Shown piece after piece: positions 1 to 12,214 of a stretch of DNA of 64,000 nucleotides (the first letter of the stretch is position 1; every line of letters begins with the position of its first letter). The notes below the pieces were generated by a model, which saw only the letters and a list, made by a program, of their open reading frames with translations, had not been told where the DNA came from and did no database searches. This DNA comes from Chionis minor (lineage: Eukaryota > Chordata > Aves > Charadriiformes > Chionididae), in contig VZSF01002037.1 in assembly GCA_013398295.1 (NCBI GenBank), positions 407,692-471,691 of the forward strand, read 5' to 3'. A program made the position numbers and the translations under genes.

Positions 1-446
1 CCACCCGCAAAGGAAAGAAGTTCCTCCTCATCTTCAGATGGAACTTCCTATGGTCAAGTCTGCGCCTGTTGCCTCTTGTCCTATTGCTGGGCACTACTGG
101 AAAAAGCCTGGCCCCCTCCTCCTGGCACCCTCCCTTAAGTATTTGTAAGCATTGACGAGATCCCCCCTCAGCCTTCTCTTCTCCAGACTAACAAGACCCA
201 ACTCCCTCAGCCTTTCCTCATAAGAAAGATGTTCCAGCCCCTTAATCATCTTTGTGGCCCTTCACTGTCCCCTCTCCAGCAGTTCCCTGTCCCTCTTAAA
301 CTGGGGAGCCCAGAACTGGACCCAGGACTCCATTTGTGGCCTCCCCAGGGCAGAGCAGAGCGGGAGGATGACCCCGCTCCACCTGCTGGCCACGCTCCTC
401 TTGATGCCCCCCAGGATGCCACTGGCCTTCTCGGCCACAAAGTCAA
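1..446 (-). mobile_element. CR1 retrotransposon, 3' end cut by window edge
   Basis: This is a 5'-truncated CR1 non-LTR retrotransposon read on the minus strand. Plus-strand landmarks are the stretch complementary to the ORF2 end, with CAGCCTTCTCTTCTCCAGAC near 171, CCTCAGCCTTTCCTCATAAG near 204, and GCTGGCCACGCTCCTC near 386. The 3' tail with the ATTCTATG units would lie left of base 1, so the element continues outside the window. Similarity to CR1 stops near 446, after the segment complementary to the AEKASG-like residues. Frame breaks are scattered through it, so it codes for nothing. It belongs to the same subfamily as the pieces at 4570-4890/5545-5660 and 23004-23240, judged by the shared block around AAAGAAGTTCCTCCTCATCT. 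Confidence 0.93.
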
Positions 447-3400
447 GACCTTCTGCAGTCCCTTTGCAAAACTTCCTGCTTTTCCAGCAGCTTCAGGTAA
501 GACAGCAATTGTCGGGGAGGTCTCCCCACCTGCTACCTGGCAAAGCACCAGCTCCCTACTCCACATTCTGATTGTGGGACTAGTAGCGGCCAACGCTACC
601 TGAGGTTGGACACACTGTGCCTGTGGGAGATGGAAGACACAATAGACACAGGGCTGTGATGACTCAAGAGACGCTAAATTATCCAAAACACCGTTCCCTG
701 GAGGAAAGGCCACCAAGCCCAAGCTGAGGGATCTCCGGGGCATCCGGCCATACATCTCATCCAGCCCCAACTGTCCCCAGGGCGGGGAGAGCGCCAAGGT
801 GATGGCTGTCCCCACCTGCTGAGCTGAGCTTCATGCGTGGCAGAGTTTGGCCACGTGAAGATTTTTGGAAGCTGCACAGAGGGTAGGGAAGGGCAGGCAG
901 CCTTCACCACTGCAGCCTAACCTCTACTTTCTCACTTGCACGACTCATCACTACTTTTTGTCAAGGCTTTCTTCTTCAGTTTCAAGCTTCCTTCGCCGGG
1001 TGGTGGGTTTTTTATTAAAAATAAAAACTCTTAACTCATCCATTCAAGAATTAAATGTACAAATAACTGAGAAAACAAAAGGAGCGGGGGGAAAGTGAAC
1101 TATCCAGTCACTCTTTAGCGTAGATCACGATAAATTTAACAGAGCTGTATCATATAAAAATGCTCAAATTGTAACTGATAGTGGCTAAAATAGGAGATGG
1201 GAGCACCCAGTCACTTCGAGACAGGAGAGCGCCCCGTTACTGCAGCTTTGCAGCAGGATAACCCCGTCAGTGTTGACAGACCTCCCCCTGATTCCCGGTG
1301 CAGTAATTAACTTGGAAAGTAAAGCTGAAAATTGGTCCAACATGGGTGAAGTAAAACAGAACACAGTAATAGCATTTGCTTTCACTGCCACACTTTTGTT
1401 GCCACCCATAAAAGTACTTTCAAAATACTGCATTTAATTAGCGGTTTATAGCACCTATGAAAAAAACATGCTCTAAACACACCTAACATTGACTTTTGCA
1501 TTTCCCTCCCCTTCATTCCTTCTCTCTACTCTATTGCTTTATGGTTCCCTTCTTCCGCCACCTCCTCATCTTTTAAAGACTAAAATAATCATTCTTATTC
1601 AACCAGTAAAAAATGCTGTGATGCATAAGAGAGGGAACTCAAAAGCATCTCCGTCAAGACAGACCAAAAGCTCCCTTCTCTAATTTATTTTCCAAACGTT
1701 ATGAGAAAATATTAATCAGTGTAATAGGCTGGACAACCAACACAAAATTTTCTGTGTCTTAGCTGTACTTTTAAAGCTTTTTAAGGTCATTTTACAAAGG
1801 ACGAGCATGGAAAAGATTTGAGGAATCAGATCTGACAAGAGGGCCAGTGTAGAGTCATGAAGCTTCAACCTCCCCTTGTTGCCTCAGAAACTTGCCAGCG
1901 GGGTGAGGACTAGCCGGGATTCCCTGGATGACCAAGGGGAAGAGGGTGCTCCAGCTGCAGCGGGTAGCGCAGAAAAGCAGAAGCCTGGGTCTTATGTACA
2001 CAAGTAGTTTTGAGCTCCATAGAAAATGGGAGACAATAGACCGTCCAGGCTATGGTAGCTCTGACAGCAGTCACGCTAAATCTTTCCACCAAACAACATA
2101 CGCACCCAGCCAGCCTCGGACACAGTGGGGAAGAGGAGCCGAGAGCCATCTTTGTCAAAGCAGAGCAAAAGGTTCAGCCCAAGTCCCTCGGTGGTGACGA
2201 GCCCAGGCCAGGCCAGCACAGGGACAAGCAGGGACCCCCTGCTAAAGGGAGAAGAGGTCCCCCAAAGGCAACTGGGTGTGTGACACTGAGGTGCTACACG
2301 TCTAAGCTCTGCACCGGCTCTTCACACCCTCCAATCATCACCAATTCAACGAGCAAGGTTTGGGGGATTTTTTTCTTCCTTTTTGACCATAGGAAAGCAA
2401 TTTGGTTGCAGATTAAGAGCTTCCAGTTTAAAAGAACGATTTACAAATCCTTAATTATTATGTGTATATACACATATATAAAAAAAACCCCTCACACAGC
2501 ATCATACAGGCTGCTGTGAAGAAAATTAACTCCATCCTAGCCAGACTCAGCTCACCATTATATGCTTATACACAAGCATATATGCATGCACATATACAAA
2601 CTGTATACAGAGAATGTGTATATTTATATATATACACATGTACATGCTTAAATATATATATTTACACAGAGTCCATACCTAGACCACAGAGAAAAGCAGG
2701 CTCTCTGTGAAGTGACTCAGAAGACTATCTTTTCTGACAACCAAATTGCAAGCTGAGGCTCCAGGTTGGCAAGAGTCATATGCCTAAACTACCTGAATAC
2801 TTAATAAACATTCCCTTAAATGTAACTGCCGTCCCGGGATACAGCACAAAGAGCATTGGCGTGAGCTTGGCCAACTTGGTTTTTCATCCACCAAGTCCAT
2901 AGCGTGACCCCCTCTAGGAAGGTTCTTCATGCTGCTGCTGACCTAGAGCTGGGGGGAAGATACTCAGTGCCATGGGGTGGCCGCAGGGTGCTGTGTCACT
3001 GCCTGGGCTTAAATGTCACTGAGCAGCACTCACTGCTCCCCAGGGTGACAAAAACCTCGGCAGGAAAACCATGCAGGGGCAGAGAAGCTTCCTGGAGCAG
3101 TAGGCAAGGGACCCATCTCCACTGCCTTCAGGGAAACAGAGCCTGGGGTGCATCTTCCTGTAACTGAACAGGGGCTAAAGGAAGCGGATTTGATTATGCG
3201 TCAAATACTTCATATCTTAAATTGCGTCTTAATAAACCCACTGCAGCTAGCTGCTCAAACCAGTGGGGGAGCCTCTTCAAGCTCCAGTTCACGTCCCGTG
3301 CAATCCCTCAAACTTCAGTTTTTCTTCCAGCTTCCACTGCACACCCTCCCACCACCCGGGTTCAAATGATTCCCTCTGCAGAAAAACATTGCAAATTCCT

Positions 3401-4569
3401 TCCTTCACCCTCAGCCTTTCCCCGCCCTGTTTACACACCCCCAAATGCCTTAACCCCCAGCAGGTTCCCCTTCCAATGTGTGCTGGGAGCAGACTCCAGC
3501 ACCCAAATAAGAAAAAACTTATGGCGTACATCAGAAGTGTCATTTTCCAGAGGAAAAGATGAGACCCACTGACAGGCAACACATCTCCTCTTCTTGTGAG
3601 GCACCGTGCCCGACTTACGACTGCTTAAATCTACCCGTCAAGATGATGTGGAGCGACTGCCAACGCACCTCTACCGCTGCCTCTCTGTTTTCCCTTTGCC
3701 AAGTCAGTCAGCATCACTACAACCACCAGCCACAGCCGGCTGAGCTGCAATTTAATACTCCTCCTGGCAGTTTTACCCTCAGTCAGTTACATTATCAACT
3801 TCCATCTATAAATACCTGCTCTTAAATGTATATAAATAGCACTTAGCTCAAAGGATCCACAAACACAGACAGGTACAAGCTACATGCCAGGCTCCCTTCC
3901 TACTGCTGTGAAATAGAGCCATCTTGGAGGTAACTGCATCACCTGCCTTGTGGCACACAGGGGTTTTGGGAGAAGAAGTGAAGAACAGGAGTGAACCTTA
4001 CCAGCTCCTCACCAAGGAGCAGCATCGGGCACCAAACGGTGTGAAATATTTTCAGGTGGCAGGAGCGTAAACAAGGTTCCCAACTATTTGAGGTAATACC
4101 AAAAATACTTTTTAACTCGGAAAAAAGTGAGTTGACACACTCAAGTTCAAGAGAGGAGAGCACAGCGCTCCCGAGTCAGGTGGGGTTAGCATGCGGCAAG
4201 ACCTTCATCTCCACTGCCTGCCAAGGAGACGTCAGCAAGTCTCTTGCTCCCAGAGCAGCATCCAAACGGTCAGGAACGCTCCCCATCGGACCGGCTGCAG
4301 GGCAGTAACACATCCAGATTTGCTGGGACAGCTTGGTGACCAGCACCTCTCCACCCGGACCGAGTGCTCAGTTAGTACTTACAGCTTTCTGATCCGTTTT
4401 TCTGATCCTAGACGAGAGACTGAAAGTTGTCTCTACTTCGCGACAACCCTTTGCCGTAGTGTTTTTTGAGAAACGCCAATCCTCCCCCAGATAACAAAGG
4501 AATCGGCATGGCAGGTCTCCTGTTTAACGACTGTGATACCCACAGATGTATTTTAACAGGCAGGGAAAG
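447..4569. other. Unique non-coding stretch, no gene seen
   Basis: I see no gene, RNA or clear mobile element here apart from the AT-rich tract listed at 2460-2670. The open frames are short (up to about 190 codons at 246-815, which lies partly inside the CR1) and show no recognisable domains or consistent codon pattern. The stretch 1090-1450 is AT-rich, with few repeats, and could be conserved non-coding DNA. That cannot be judged without an alignment. Confidence 0.6.
2460..2670. repeat. AT-rich alternating purine-pyrimidine tract
   Basis: An interrupted (TA/CA)n-like tract rich in TATATA, ACATATA and GCATATATGC units. It holds several short palindromes, for example GCATATATGC near 2577 and TATATATATACACATGTACA near 2624. 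The two sub-blocks (2460-2480 and 2560-2665) are separated by ordinary sequence. Such tracts melt easily and can extrude cruciforms; no coding role is likely. Confidence 0.75.
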
Positions 4570-4890
4570 ATCACAGAATCACAGAGAGTTAAGGGTTGGA
4601 AGGGACCTCTGGAGATCATCTGGTCCAACCCCCCTGCCAGAGCAGGGCCACCTACAGCAGGTGGCACAGGATGGCGTCCAGGCGGGTTGGGAATGTCTCC
4701 AGAGTCGGAGACTCCGCCACCTCTCTGGGCAGCCTCTGCCCACCCTCAAAGGAAAGAAGTTCCTCCTCATCTTCAGATGGAACTTCCTATACTTGATTTT
4801 ATACCCATTGCCCCTTGTCCTGTCACTGGGCACCACTGAAAAAGCCTGGCACCCTCCTCCTGGCACCCTCCCTTTAAGTATTGATGAGAT
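4570..4890 (-). mobile_element. CR1, 3' part of an interrupted older copy
   Basis: Minus-strand CR1 beginning with its 3' tail (ATCACAGAATCACAGAG at 4570) and running through the GGTTGGAAGGGACCTCTGGA block to GTATTGATGAGATC at 4877-4890. It breaks off where a second CR1 starts. The continuation, ATCCCCCCCTCAGCC, resumes at 5545. The copy at the left edge of the window shows the uninterrupted order across this point (GACGAGATCCCCCCTCAGCC at 154-173), which proves that the two pieces were once one element. Confidence 0.93.
4654..4667 (+). promoter_or_regulatory. CTCF-like motif inside CR1
   Basis: ACAGCAGGTGGCAC matches the vertebrate CTCF core CCASYAGRKGGCRS at 13 of 14 positions, with only the first base differing. 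It sits in the 3' region of the outer CR1 copy. The same 14 bases occur in reverse orientation in the CR1 at 23004-23240, so the motif belongs to this CR1 subfamily. CTCF occupancy is an inference from the motif only. Confidence 0.4.
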
Positions 4891-5544
4891 CATAGAATCA
4901 TAGAGTGGTTAGAGTTGGAAGGGACCTTAAAGATCATCAAGTTCCAACCCCCCTGCCATGGGCAGGGACACCTCTCACTAGAGCAGGTTGCTCAAAGCCC
5001 CATCCAGCCTGGCCTTAAACACTTCCAGGGATGGGGCCTCCACAACTTCCCTGGGCAACCTGTTCCAGTGCCTCACCACCCTCACAGTAAAGAACTTCTT
5101 CCTAATATCTAATCTAAATCTCCCCTCTTCCAATTTAAAACCATTACCCCTTGTCCTATCACTAGACTTCCTGACAAAGAGTCCCTCTCCAGCTCTCCTG
5201 TAGGCTCCCTTCAGATACTGAAAGGCTGCTATCAGGTCTCCCCGGAGCCTTCTCTTCTCCAGGCTGAACAGCCCCAGCTCTCTCAGCCTGTCCTCATAGG
5301 AGAGGTGCTCCATCCCTCTCATCATCTTAGTGGCCCTTCGCTGGACCTGTTCCAACAGTTCCATGTCCTTTCTATGTTGAGGACTCCAGAGCTGGACACA
5401 GTACTCCAGGTGGGGTCTCACAAGCGCAGAGCAGAGGGGGAGAATCACCTCCCGTGCCCTGCTGGCCACGCTTCTTTTGATGCAACCCAGGATCCGGTTG
5501 GCTTTCTGGGCTGCCAGCGCGCACTGCCGGCTCACGTTGAGCTT
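4891..5544 (-). mobile_element. CR1, younger copy nested in an older CR1
   Basis: A 5'-truncated CR1 of about 654 bp on the minus strand. The sense strand ends in ATTCTATGATTCTATG. The 5' truncation point at 5544 lies just before the AGCTCAACGTGAGCCGGCAG segment of ORF2. It lies in the same orientation within the outer CR1 (4570-4890 and 5545-5660). Only a trinucleotide ATC is shared at the junctions, in line with CR1 elements generally lacking clear target-site duplications. Its ORF2 fragment is still open from truncation point to stop, so it is younger than most other CR1s in the window. Confidence 0.96.
4978..5544 (-). pseudogene. CR1 ORF2 3' fragment (reverse transcriptase C-terminal region)
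   Basis: An open frame of about 188 codons ending in TAG at 4978-4980. It encodes the C-terminal part of the CR1 ORF2 polyprotein, downstream of the reverse transcriptase core. Typical CR1 residues are visible in order: [76 protein letters not shown] and LDGALSNLL before the stop. The endonuclease domain and the catalytic palm motif of the reverse transcriptase are missing because of 5' truncation, so the fragment cannot drive retrotransposition. There is no natural start codon; an internal GTG at 5533-5535 could be called a start but has no support. No frameshift or stop interrupts the frame, which indicates recent insertion rather than function. Confidence 0.9.
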
Positions 5545-5660
5545 ATCCCCCCCTCAGCCTTCTCTTCTCCAGACTAAACAGACCCAACTCCCTCAGCCTT
5601 TCCTCATAAGAAAGATGCTCCAGCCCCCTCACCATCTTCATGGCCCTTTGCTGTACCCTG
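5545..5660 (-). mobile_element. CR1, 5' part of the interrupted older copy
   Basis: This resumes the older CR1 after the nested insertion. Plus-strand ATCCCCCCCTCAGCC is followed by the TCTCTTCTCCAGACTAAACA and CCTCAGCCTTTCCTCATAAG blocks, which match the left-edge copy at 156-255. Similarity fades at about 5660 after TGGCCCTTTGCTGTACCCTG, the 5' truncation point of the outer element. Confidence 0.9.
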
Positions 5661-6289
5661 ATGGGGAGCATTTCCCTGGGAAACTACTCCCACTTAGCCC
5701 GTGCCACTCTTCATGCAGTCCAGTCCCAAGAGGTCCGCTCCCATGGGATATTCCAAACATTGTCTACACGCTTTCCTGACCGTAGCCTTGCTCAGCCCAC
5801 CCTCCCCTGCCCCACTGCTAGGCATCTCTTGAGACCGTAACACGGGCTGCAGCCAAAATTCTGGGAGCACGTTATATCTGACCATTTGGAAGCTTTAATT
5901 CTCAATTTAAGGTAAAAACAAGTAACATTTAACACTCCTACTTACTGATCCACGCATACCTTTGCGGGTTGGGCTTTTCTGTTGTTGTTTTCCTTTTTCC
6001 AAAACCAAAACAAATCGACAAACAAAAAATCCGAAAAAAATGCGTAAAATCTGTAGTGATAAGCACAACTCAAGTTGTCCATGTCTCACACAGTTATTAA
6101 GCAATATAAAAAGAGAGCTGTTTCTAGGGCAAAGCACTGTTTATCGCTGTTTGTTACATGTGTTTGAGCTGCAGTGCTCCCGTTTATAGCATTTTCTCCA
6201 TTTTTTTTTTATTAAATACCCTGAAGACAGGATTATTAGTTTCCTCACAGCTTTTATACCATGCTCATGGCTACACTAAGTTCTGCGCA

Positions 6290-6380
6290 AATATTATTTA
6301 GTTTTTACAACAACCAAGGAGGCTAGAGGCTGTTAGCATCTCTGCTTCACCAAGGTAGAGATCAAGCTGAAAAATCGACT
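6290..6380 (-). mobile_element. Possible decayed MIR SINE
   Basis: TTACAACAACCAAGGAGG followed by a CTGTTAGCATCTCTGCTTCA stretch resembles the reverse complement of the MIR core (ACAACAACCCTATGAGG, then the segment before the GAGGAAACTGAGG block). The match is short and broken. It could equally be chance. Confidence 0.25.
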
Positions 6381-9300
6381 TTATTTTGGGGCGTAGCCTG
6401 AGCTGCCCAAGACATAATTTTTCAAAATACCCCAGTATTGCAGACCACCTTGGGTGCCCGAGCCATGGCTCCTGCCAAGCTTAGTTGAAACTTCTGGAAT
6501 GTGGCACTTCAATTAGACTCTGCAGCCATAAATCACAATGCACACCCCAAAACGGAGAAAATACCCACAAAAGGCAAGTTGTAAACAATTTTCCCATCAT
6601 CCCATTGAACTCGGCAGAGACAAAAGGGATAAAATCTCTCTCTCCGTGGCAGTCCCCAGTCTGGCACACAAAGCTGTCCCCTTTGCTCCCAGCAATCACC
6701 CGGCATTTCACACATACGCTCCCACAGGGCCACAAAGGGTGCCCGTGTCCCGCTGATAGACACCGGCCACCCCTTGCTCCAGACCCCTCATCCCATGCGC
6801 CATAGGGGGAGATGGGCACCCAGTGGAGAAAGAACGAGGTGGCCCCACAGAGCCTGGGGGCAGCCAGCCCCACTGAGACGCAGCAGAGACATTCAGCTTT
6901 CCACTTTTTGGTCAGTGGTGCTTCGAGGGAGTGATTCACCTCGCCCTTTCTACATGGTCTGCTGTTACATTGACAAGCTGTCCACCGACTCTAAAGGGAT
7001 CCTAGGAAATCCTCCAAATTTCTGCTGCTAGTCCCATGATCCACACTATAGCTATTCTGTCTTACTAGCTGCCTAGGCAATTCATAATCCATCAAAAAAA
7101 TTTAAATTAATCATGTTCTAGGGATGCCTACTTTTCTCCATTATAGCGGGAGACTAAACAGCTCAATTTTAGGAGGTGGTGGAATTAGAGATGTATCCCA
7201 GTGCACGCTGGCAAGAGGCCAACGTTGCCTTCCCGAAAACATTTGCTGTGGTGCTTTTTAGTTTTTGAGCGCCTCTTTGTAAGCCTCACAGCTTTTAAAA
7301 ATACATTTTGGATGCAATCATCTAGGATTTGGAGGCGGGGAAGGCGGGGGGTTCTAATTCGATTCCCCATGCTGGAACACCAACACCTCCATGGAACCAG
7401 CTAAGACACCGAGCTATCATCGGAGGTGAACGAGAGGGAAGGCCAACACGTACCCAAGGCGTTTCACAGGCACTTATTGACAGGAATCAATAATTCCACA
7501 TTTGGCAAGAACTGGTAGACAGACTGGCCCTGTATTCGCCAAAGCTGATGCCTTCAATTCTGTCCAACCTTGATTTTTGGCAATCTGCAGCTCCTTGTTA
7601 CGGAGGTCTCCGCTTTCCCCAGCCTTACGTCTCCTCCCTGCTGACTCCCACCAGGTTGCCCGCTTTATCCCACCGTCACACCAGTGTCTCAGAGCACTGT
7701 TCCCAATACGGTGTCCTTACCTGCACCAGTGCAGTTCCCCACGTTCCTGGTCAGCTTACGAAACGAGTGGCAAGGAGCCTGGCTAATGCTTTTCCATGTT
7801 GTCCGAGTGGGACTACGACAAACTCGGGCCCCTGGTTCTCAAGTGCGAAACCCTCCAAGGCTCCATCTACTGAAGCCTCACACATCGGAGACTGATTTCC
7901 TGGGAGAGCTCCATAACTATGTCCAGCCCAGATATTGCCAGGGAAACAATAAAAAGTACAAACAATAATATCCTATCCGCAGATTCTTATTAAGTGGAAG
8001 AACATATTTTTCCTCCCCCAAAATGATTCTCAAATGCCTAAATCATTCCTGTTGAAACAGTCATTAAAAATCCAGTCTGCAGCATATGTTGGGCTGAAAA
8101 GTTCTAGCAATCACTTCAAGACTGATGAAATTACACACAATTACAGTAAGATTTTGTAAAATGAACAAGTTCAGATCGTGAGTAATCTTAAGCATATGCT
8201 GCACAAATAATTCTTTTTTTCCTGAGCTCCCTACTGTAGCACATTAAAAAAGACAGCCAAAACAGGCAAACTTTGCTATGCTGATGAGAGTTAAACATTT
8301 TCTCGTCTTTTAACTTCTGCAGGCAAGATATCATCTGTCAGGGGAAAAATCTTGCCTTTTGCTGCAAGAAAGGTTCATCTCTCCTTTCGCTCTCCGTTTC
8401 CCCATTCTGTGAGGGAAACCTGTGCCGGCCAGCTGGACTGACAGGGATCTGCTACCGACTGCACATTGACTTTCATCAGCTTAACTAAAACAAGAGATGC
8501 GATAAAAAACTGCGGGGCCTTGCATAATGTTTGCCATCATTAACACAAGGTACAGACAGAACACTGCAACATATTTGTTCCCTGTCCTTTGTGGTTTCTA
8601 TTAGCCTTAGGTCCTCCAAGCCTTCCTGGCAGACCCTGCTACTCCAGATCAGCACAAGGATCGGGACAGGAGGGATTTTTCACAGACGGTCTGAAGACCC
8701 CGCTAACAAACGTGGGAGGTAACAGGGTAACTTTGTGATACGAGAAAACAGAAAACCCTAAATCATTTCAGTGCACTGCAACATATAAAATGCAATTCCC
8801 AGCAACGGGGAAATTCTCAGAGCAAAGCTGCTCTCCAAAATGATTAATAATTGGCTATAGGGAGTTCCAGCATACTCGGCGAGAGAGATCAAGGAGTTCA
8901 GCATTAGATAAACATGTTTTGACTGCAGAACGACTACTGTGAACCTACAGGTCAGCCACAACTACAGCTGGGGGAATACTGCAATGAAATTCCAGGAGTT
9001 CTTGTTTAGATTTGTAAACAAAATTACCTCCATTATGCTTATACTCCTCTTTCTGAATGTTTCTAAGTAATGTTTTCCTTTTTTTTTTTTGGCCTTTAAA
9101 CAAAACAAAACCTTGCCATTTTACTTTTTCTTCTTCCTCTTTCCCACCAAAAAGTTGTATTTTTATTCCTGAATATTCCAAGTTGATACTTCATGTTAAA
9201 GGACAAGCCTTTTTACTATTCCATCCCAGAAGCTACCATGCCTGCGGTACAAGTGCAACAATCCAGCCTGCAGCACAAGTCGGCCACATCCCTCAAGGAC

Positions 9301-11205
9301 AAACTCCTGCCTTTGGCACCTCCGAGCACTGTAGCCACACAGAAAAGCTGGGCCAGCTCCCAGATTAGCTGCGCGCATCCTAATCCCTTGCACAAACACG
9401 AATTTGGCAGCACCAGAAGCTGCCGGCTGGAGGAAGGCGCTGCCACAACGGGGACGGTGGTGGCTTTCATAGCCTGCACGTGGGACTCCTGACACACTCA
9501 GCTGCGCCTGGCTGCTCTGCCCACATCTCCCCTCCCAGCTCCGGCAAGGGAGGCCATGGGGATGATTTCCAAACCTTGGGATCTTCTTAGGTGAAGAGGA
9601 AATCACCCACGGCAGTCACAAACCACGGTCGCTATGGAGGGATAGAAGAGGTGTTTGACAGGCCAGTGTCTTACCCCAAAGTCAGCCTCGTACTCAACAC
9701 CGTATCGGCAGGATGAGACCTCTCTGAAATGACTGAGCAGCAGCTGCCCTTCTGTCAAATTAAGCATGAGAAAAAAAGAGGGTGTTTCAGGGGAAAATAA
9801 ATAAATAAAATAAAAGCCTGCCAGCACTGCAAGTTCAGAAGGGATTTGTCGAGATTTGCTTTGGCGAGTACAAGGAGGCAAAAGGAAAAAAAAACTCAAA
9901 CTAAAACCAAAAAACAAAGTTGCTGCTCAGACAACGGCAAAGGAGCAGGTTTCCAGCGGTAGCTGACGTTGGGAGAAATGCCAAAGAACCTTGAAAGCAT
10001 TTTTATGCTTTCCTTGGGCTTGAGCTGGTGGGTTATTAGGTGAGAATACACACGAGTGGTACCAACTGCTCAGGAATCACTGATGTAGAGGGACATCCCA
10101 GTAAAACCTTCTCCCGTTTCGGTCCGTGCTATCTGCAGATTTAGAGCACGCGCGCTGTACCCCAACGCCATGCGAACAGGCTGCAGCCCCGGCACAGCTC
10201 CAGAGCGGAGTTTTTTTTTGCTGCTGCAGCTGGATTCTGCTTGGCCTGCAGGATTACTGCGGGAAGCGCGGACAGACGGAGCTGCAGGAGGAAGGGCTGT
10301 GCTGTTTCCACTACGGGAAGAAAAGATACATCCTCGAGTAGGAGCATCCTGAATATTCTGCCTTGAGTTCATCTCCGCTGTAGGATTCAATACTTCAGCA
10401 GCCATATAAAACAGGGAGTGTTATAATGATTTTCATATAAACACAGATATTCCCCATGTCCGGAAAAATTAAAGGATTTCTTTGGACACAGGGACATGAA
10501 ATAAGCAGGAAGATGCAACTTTTATGCTGGAGCAAGAGTCCCACGAGTTAAACTCCCACCCCAGACTGACCATACTTCCAGTAAACGCTTACTTAGACAA
10601 AACTTGTTCATTCACAACCCCTTTTTTGCAATGTGCCTTTCTCAGCTTTTTTAACCCCCACCCTCTTGCCCCTTCGCTGCCCCTTCCCTCCACCTCCCAG
10701 CACTCATCAGGATTTAGTGGGTTTTTTTATCAGGTACAGCCTTTCAAATTTCAATTATGTGACTCTCGACTAATTCAAGCAATAACCAAAACCCAGAGCT
10801 AAGAATGAAAATTACACAACTAAGCTAAAAACATATCCTGCAGATTCTAGATGTAGTTAGGGAGAGTTACGAGCCATCCGTATTCTTCAGAGCCACATGA
10901 AATGTGCTTAGGCTGTATTTGTTCACCATTTCCAGTGGCTTCAGCCTAAATTGTGCCATCCCTTCGCTTTTGGATACTTGTATTTCCCACCATTTAAGTG
11001 TCACTGTCCCTTGCAAATTACAAAGGAGGTGCCCTGCCGTGAGCATTCCACTTGCTACAGTTATTTCAACCCGGCTAAGAGCTTATTTCACACAATTTTA
11101 TCGCTCACATTGTCTCTACCTCATTTATCAGAAGAGCCCTTTCTATTTTTAATGGGAGCCACAACTTCATTCTGAGCTCGCCCGTCAATGAGGCCGCAGG
11201 CAAAA

Positions 11206-11262
11206 GGGACAAATTAGGTACCGGTTTTTTGTCCCAACCAGGGACAAATTAGGTACTGGTTT
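11206..11262 (+). repeat. Tandem duplication, 35-bp unit, 1.6 copies
   Basis: GGGACAAATTAGGTACCGGT (11206) recurs as GGGACAAATTAGGTACTGGT (11241), 35 bp apart, with one C/T difference in that block. The divergence is low, so the duplication is probably recent. Confidence 0.85.
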
Positions 11263-12104
11263 ATTACTAGCATGGGAAGAGACAAAAAGCAGCGTGGCCC
11301 CGAGCCATATGGATGTGCCACCGGGGCTCCGATAGCTTTTTGTACACACCATACCCCGTTTCTGGCAGAGCAGCTCCCCACAGCTTTGCATCCACCCAAG
11401 AACACTGTGCCTTTAACTAGCTATTCCCATTTAAAATTAAAAATGAGATTAAATGGTCCAAGATAAAATAATACTATTATTAGGGAGTGGTTGGAGTGAG
11501 CCAAGCTGCAATGCCCGGACAGTGATTGTAGTTTAGCTGTCATTATTTTCACTTCCCTGGGGATACGCGTAGGCAGGCACCCGGCTGCATGGACACATCA
11601 GCCTCCATTAACGGCTGCAGCAGCTGGTCCTGGGCTGTATGTGTTTGCTTTCGGTGAATTATAGAAAACTGCCATTTTCAACTTGTAAATTTGCAAAAAG
11701 TCAACCTGGTACCAAATATGACAGCAAGAAGCATCTGCCTCAGGGTCAGTCACTTGCATATACTTATTTCAAATTAAAACAAAACCTACAGAGGCTCAGC
11801 CTTCACCAGGGGAAGAAAATCCTTACAGGCTAAAACTACGTAGTGACTTTGATGTAGTACCCGCAGCCGATCGGCCCGCATGTTTAAAAATTGCTTCTTT
11901 CTGTTTCTGCGGGGCGAGTCTAACCTCTTTTGCTCGCAGGCACGCAATACCACGCCAGGAAGCATTAAAGAATGAACATCTAATATCACCAGAGTTTTTG
12001 TAAAGCCCTTTTCCCAGGAGACTTCAGATCAGATGTGCTATCTGAGTTTCACCAAGGCTTCTGCTTTCTTTCCCTAATTTTCCAGCTGGGTTAACTAGGT
12101 AGGA

Positions 12105-12214
12105 GGAGGTCAAGTACTCTACAGAAAAAAAAGAAAAATCACACAAAGTGTCAGAGCCACAATCAAAAGCCAGGATCCTCCAAACACCTGCTCTTTTGCT
12201 GTCACCCTGCTATG
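12105..12214 (-). mobile_element. Probable decayed MIR SINE
   Basis: The plus strand follows the reverse complement of MIR in order: GGTCAAGTACTCTACAG (MIR GGTTAAGTAACTTGCCC), TCACACAAAGTGTCAGAGCC (MIR TCACACAGCTAG..GGCAGAGCC), CCAGGATCCTCCAAA, and TGCTCTTTTGCTGTCACCCT near the tRNA-like head. An A-rich insertion interrupts it at 12124-12136. MIR is a tRNA-derived SINE that predates amniote divergence, so a bird copy is expected to be badly eroded. Confidence 0.5.

Noticed and set aside
246..815. Open frame of 189 codons on the minus strand near the left edge
   Set aside because: It straddles the end of a CR1 and unique flank, reads the CR1 out of its ORF2 frame, and has no recognisable domain.
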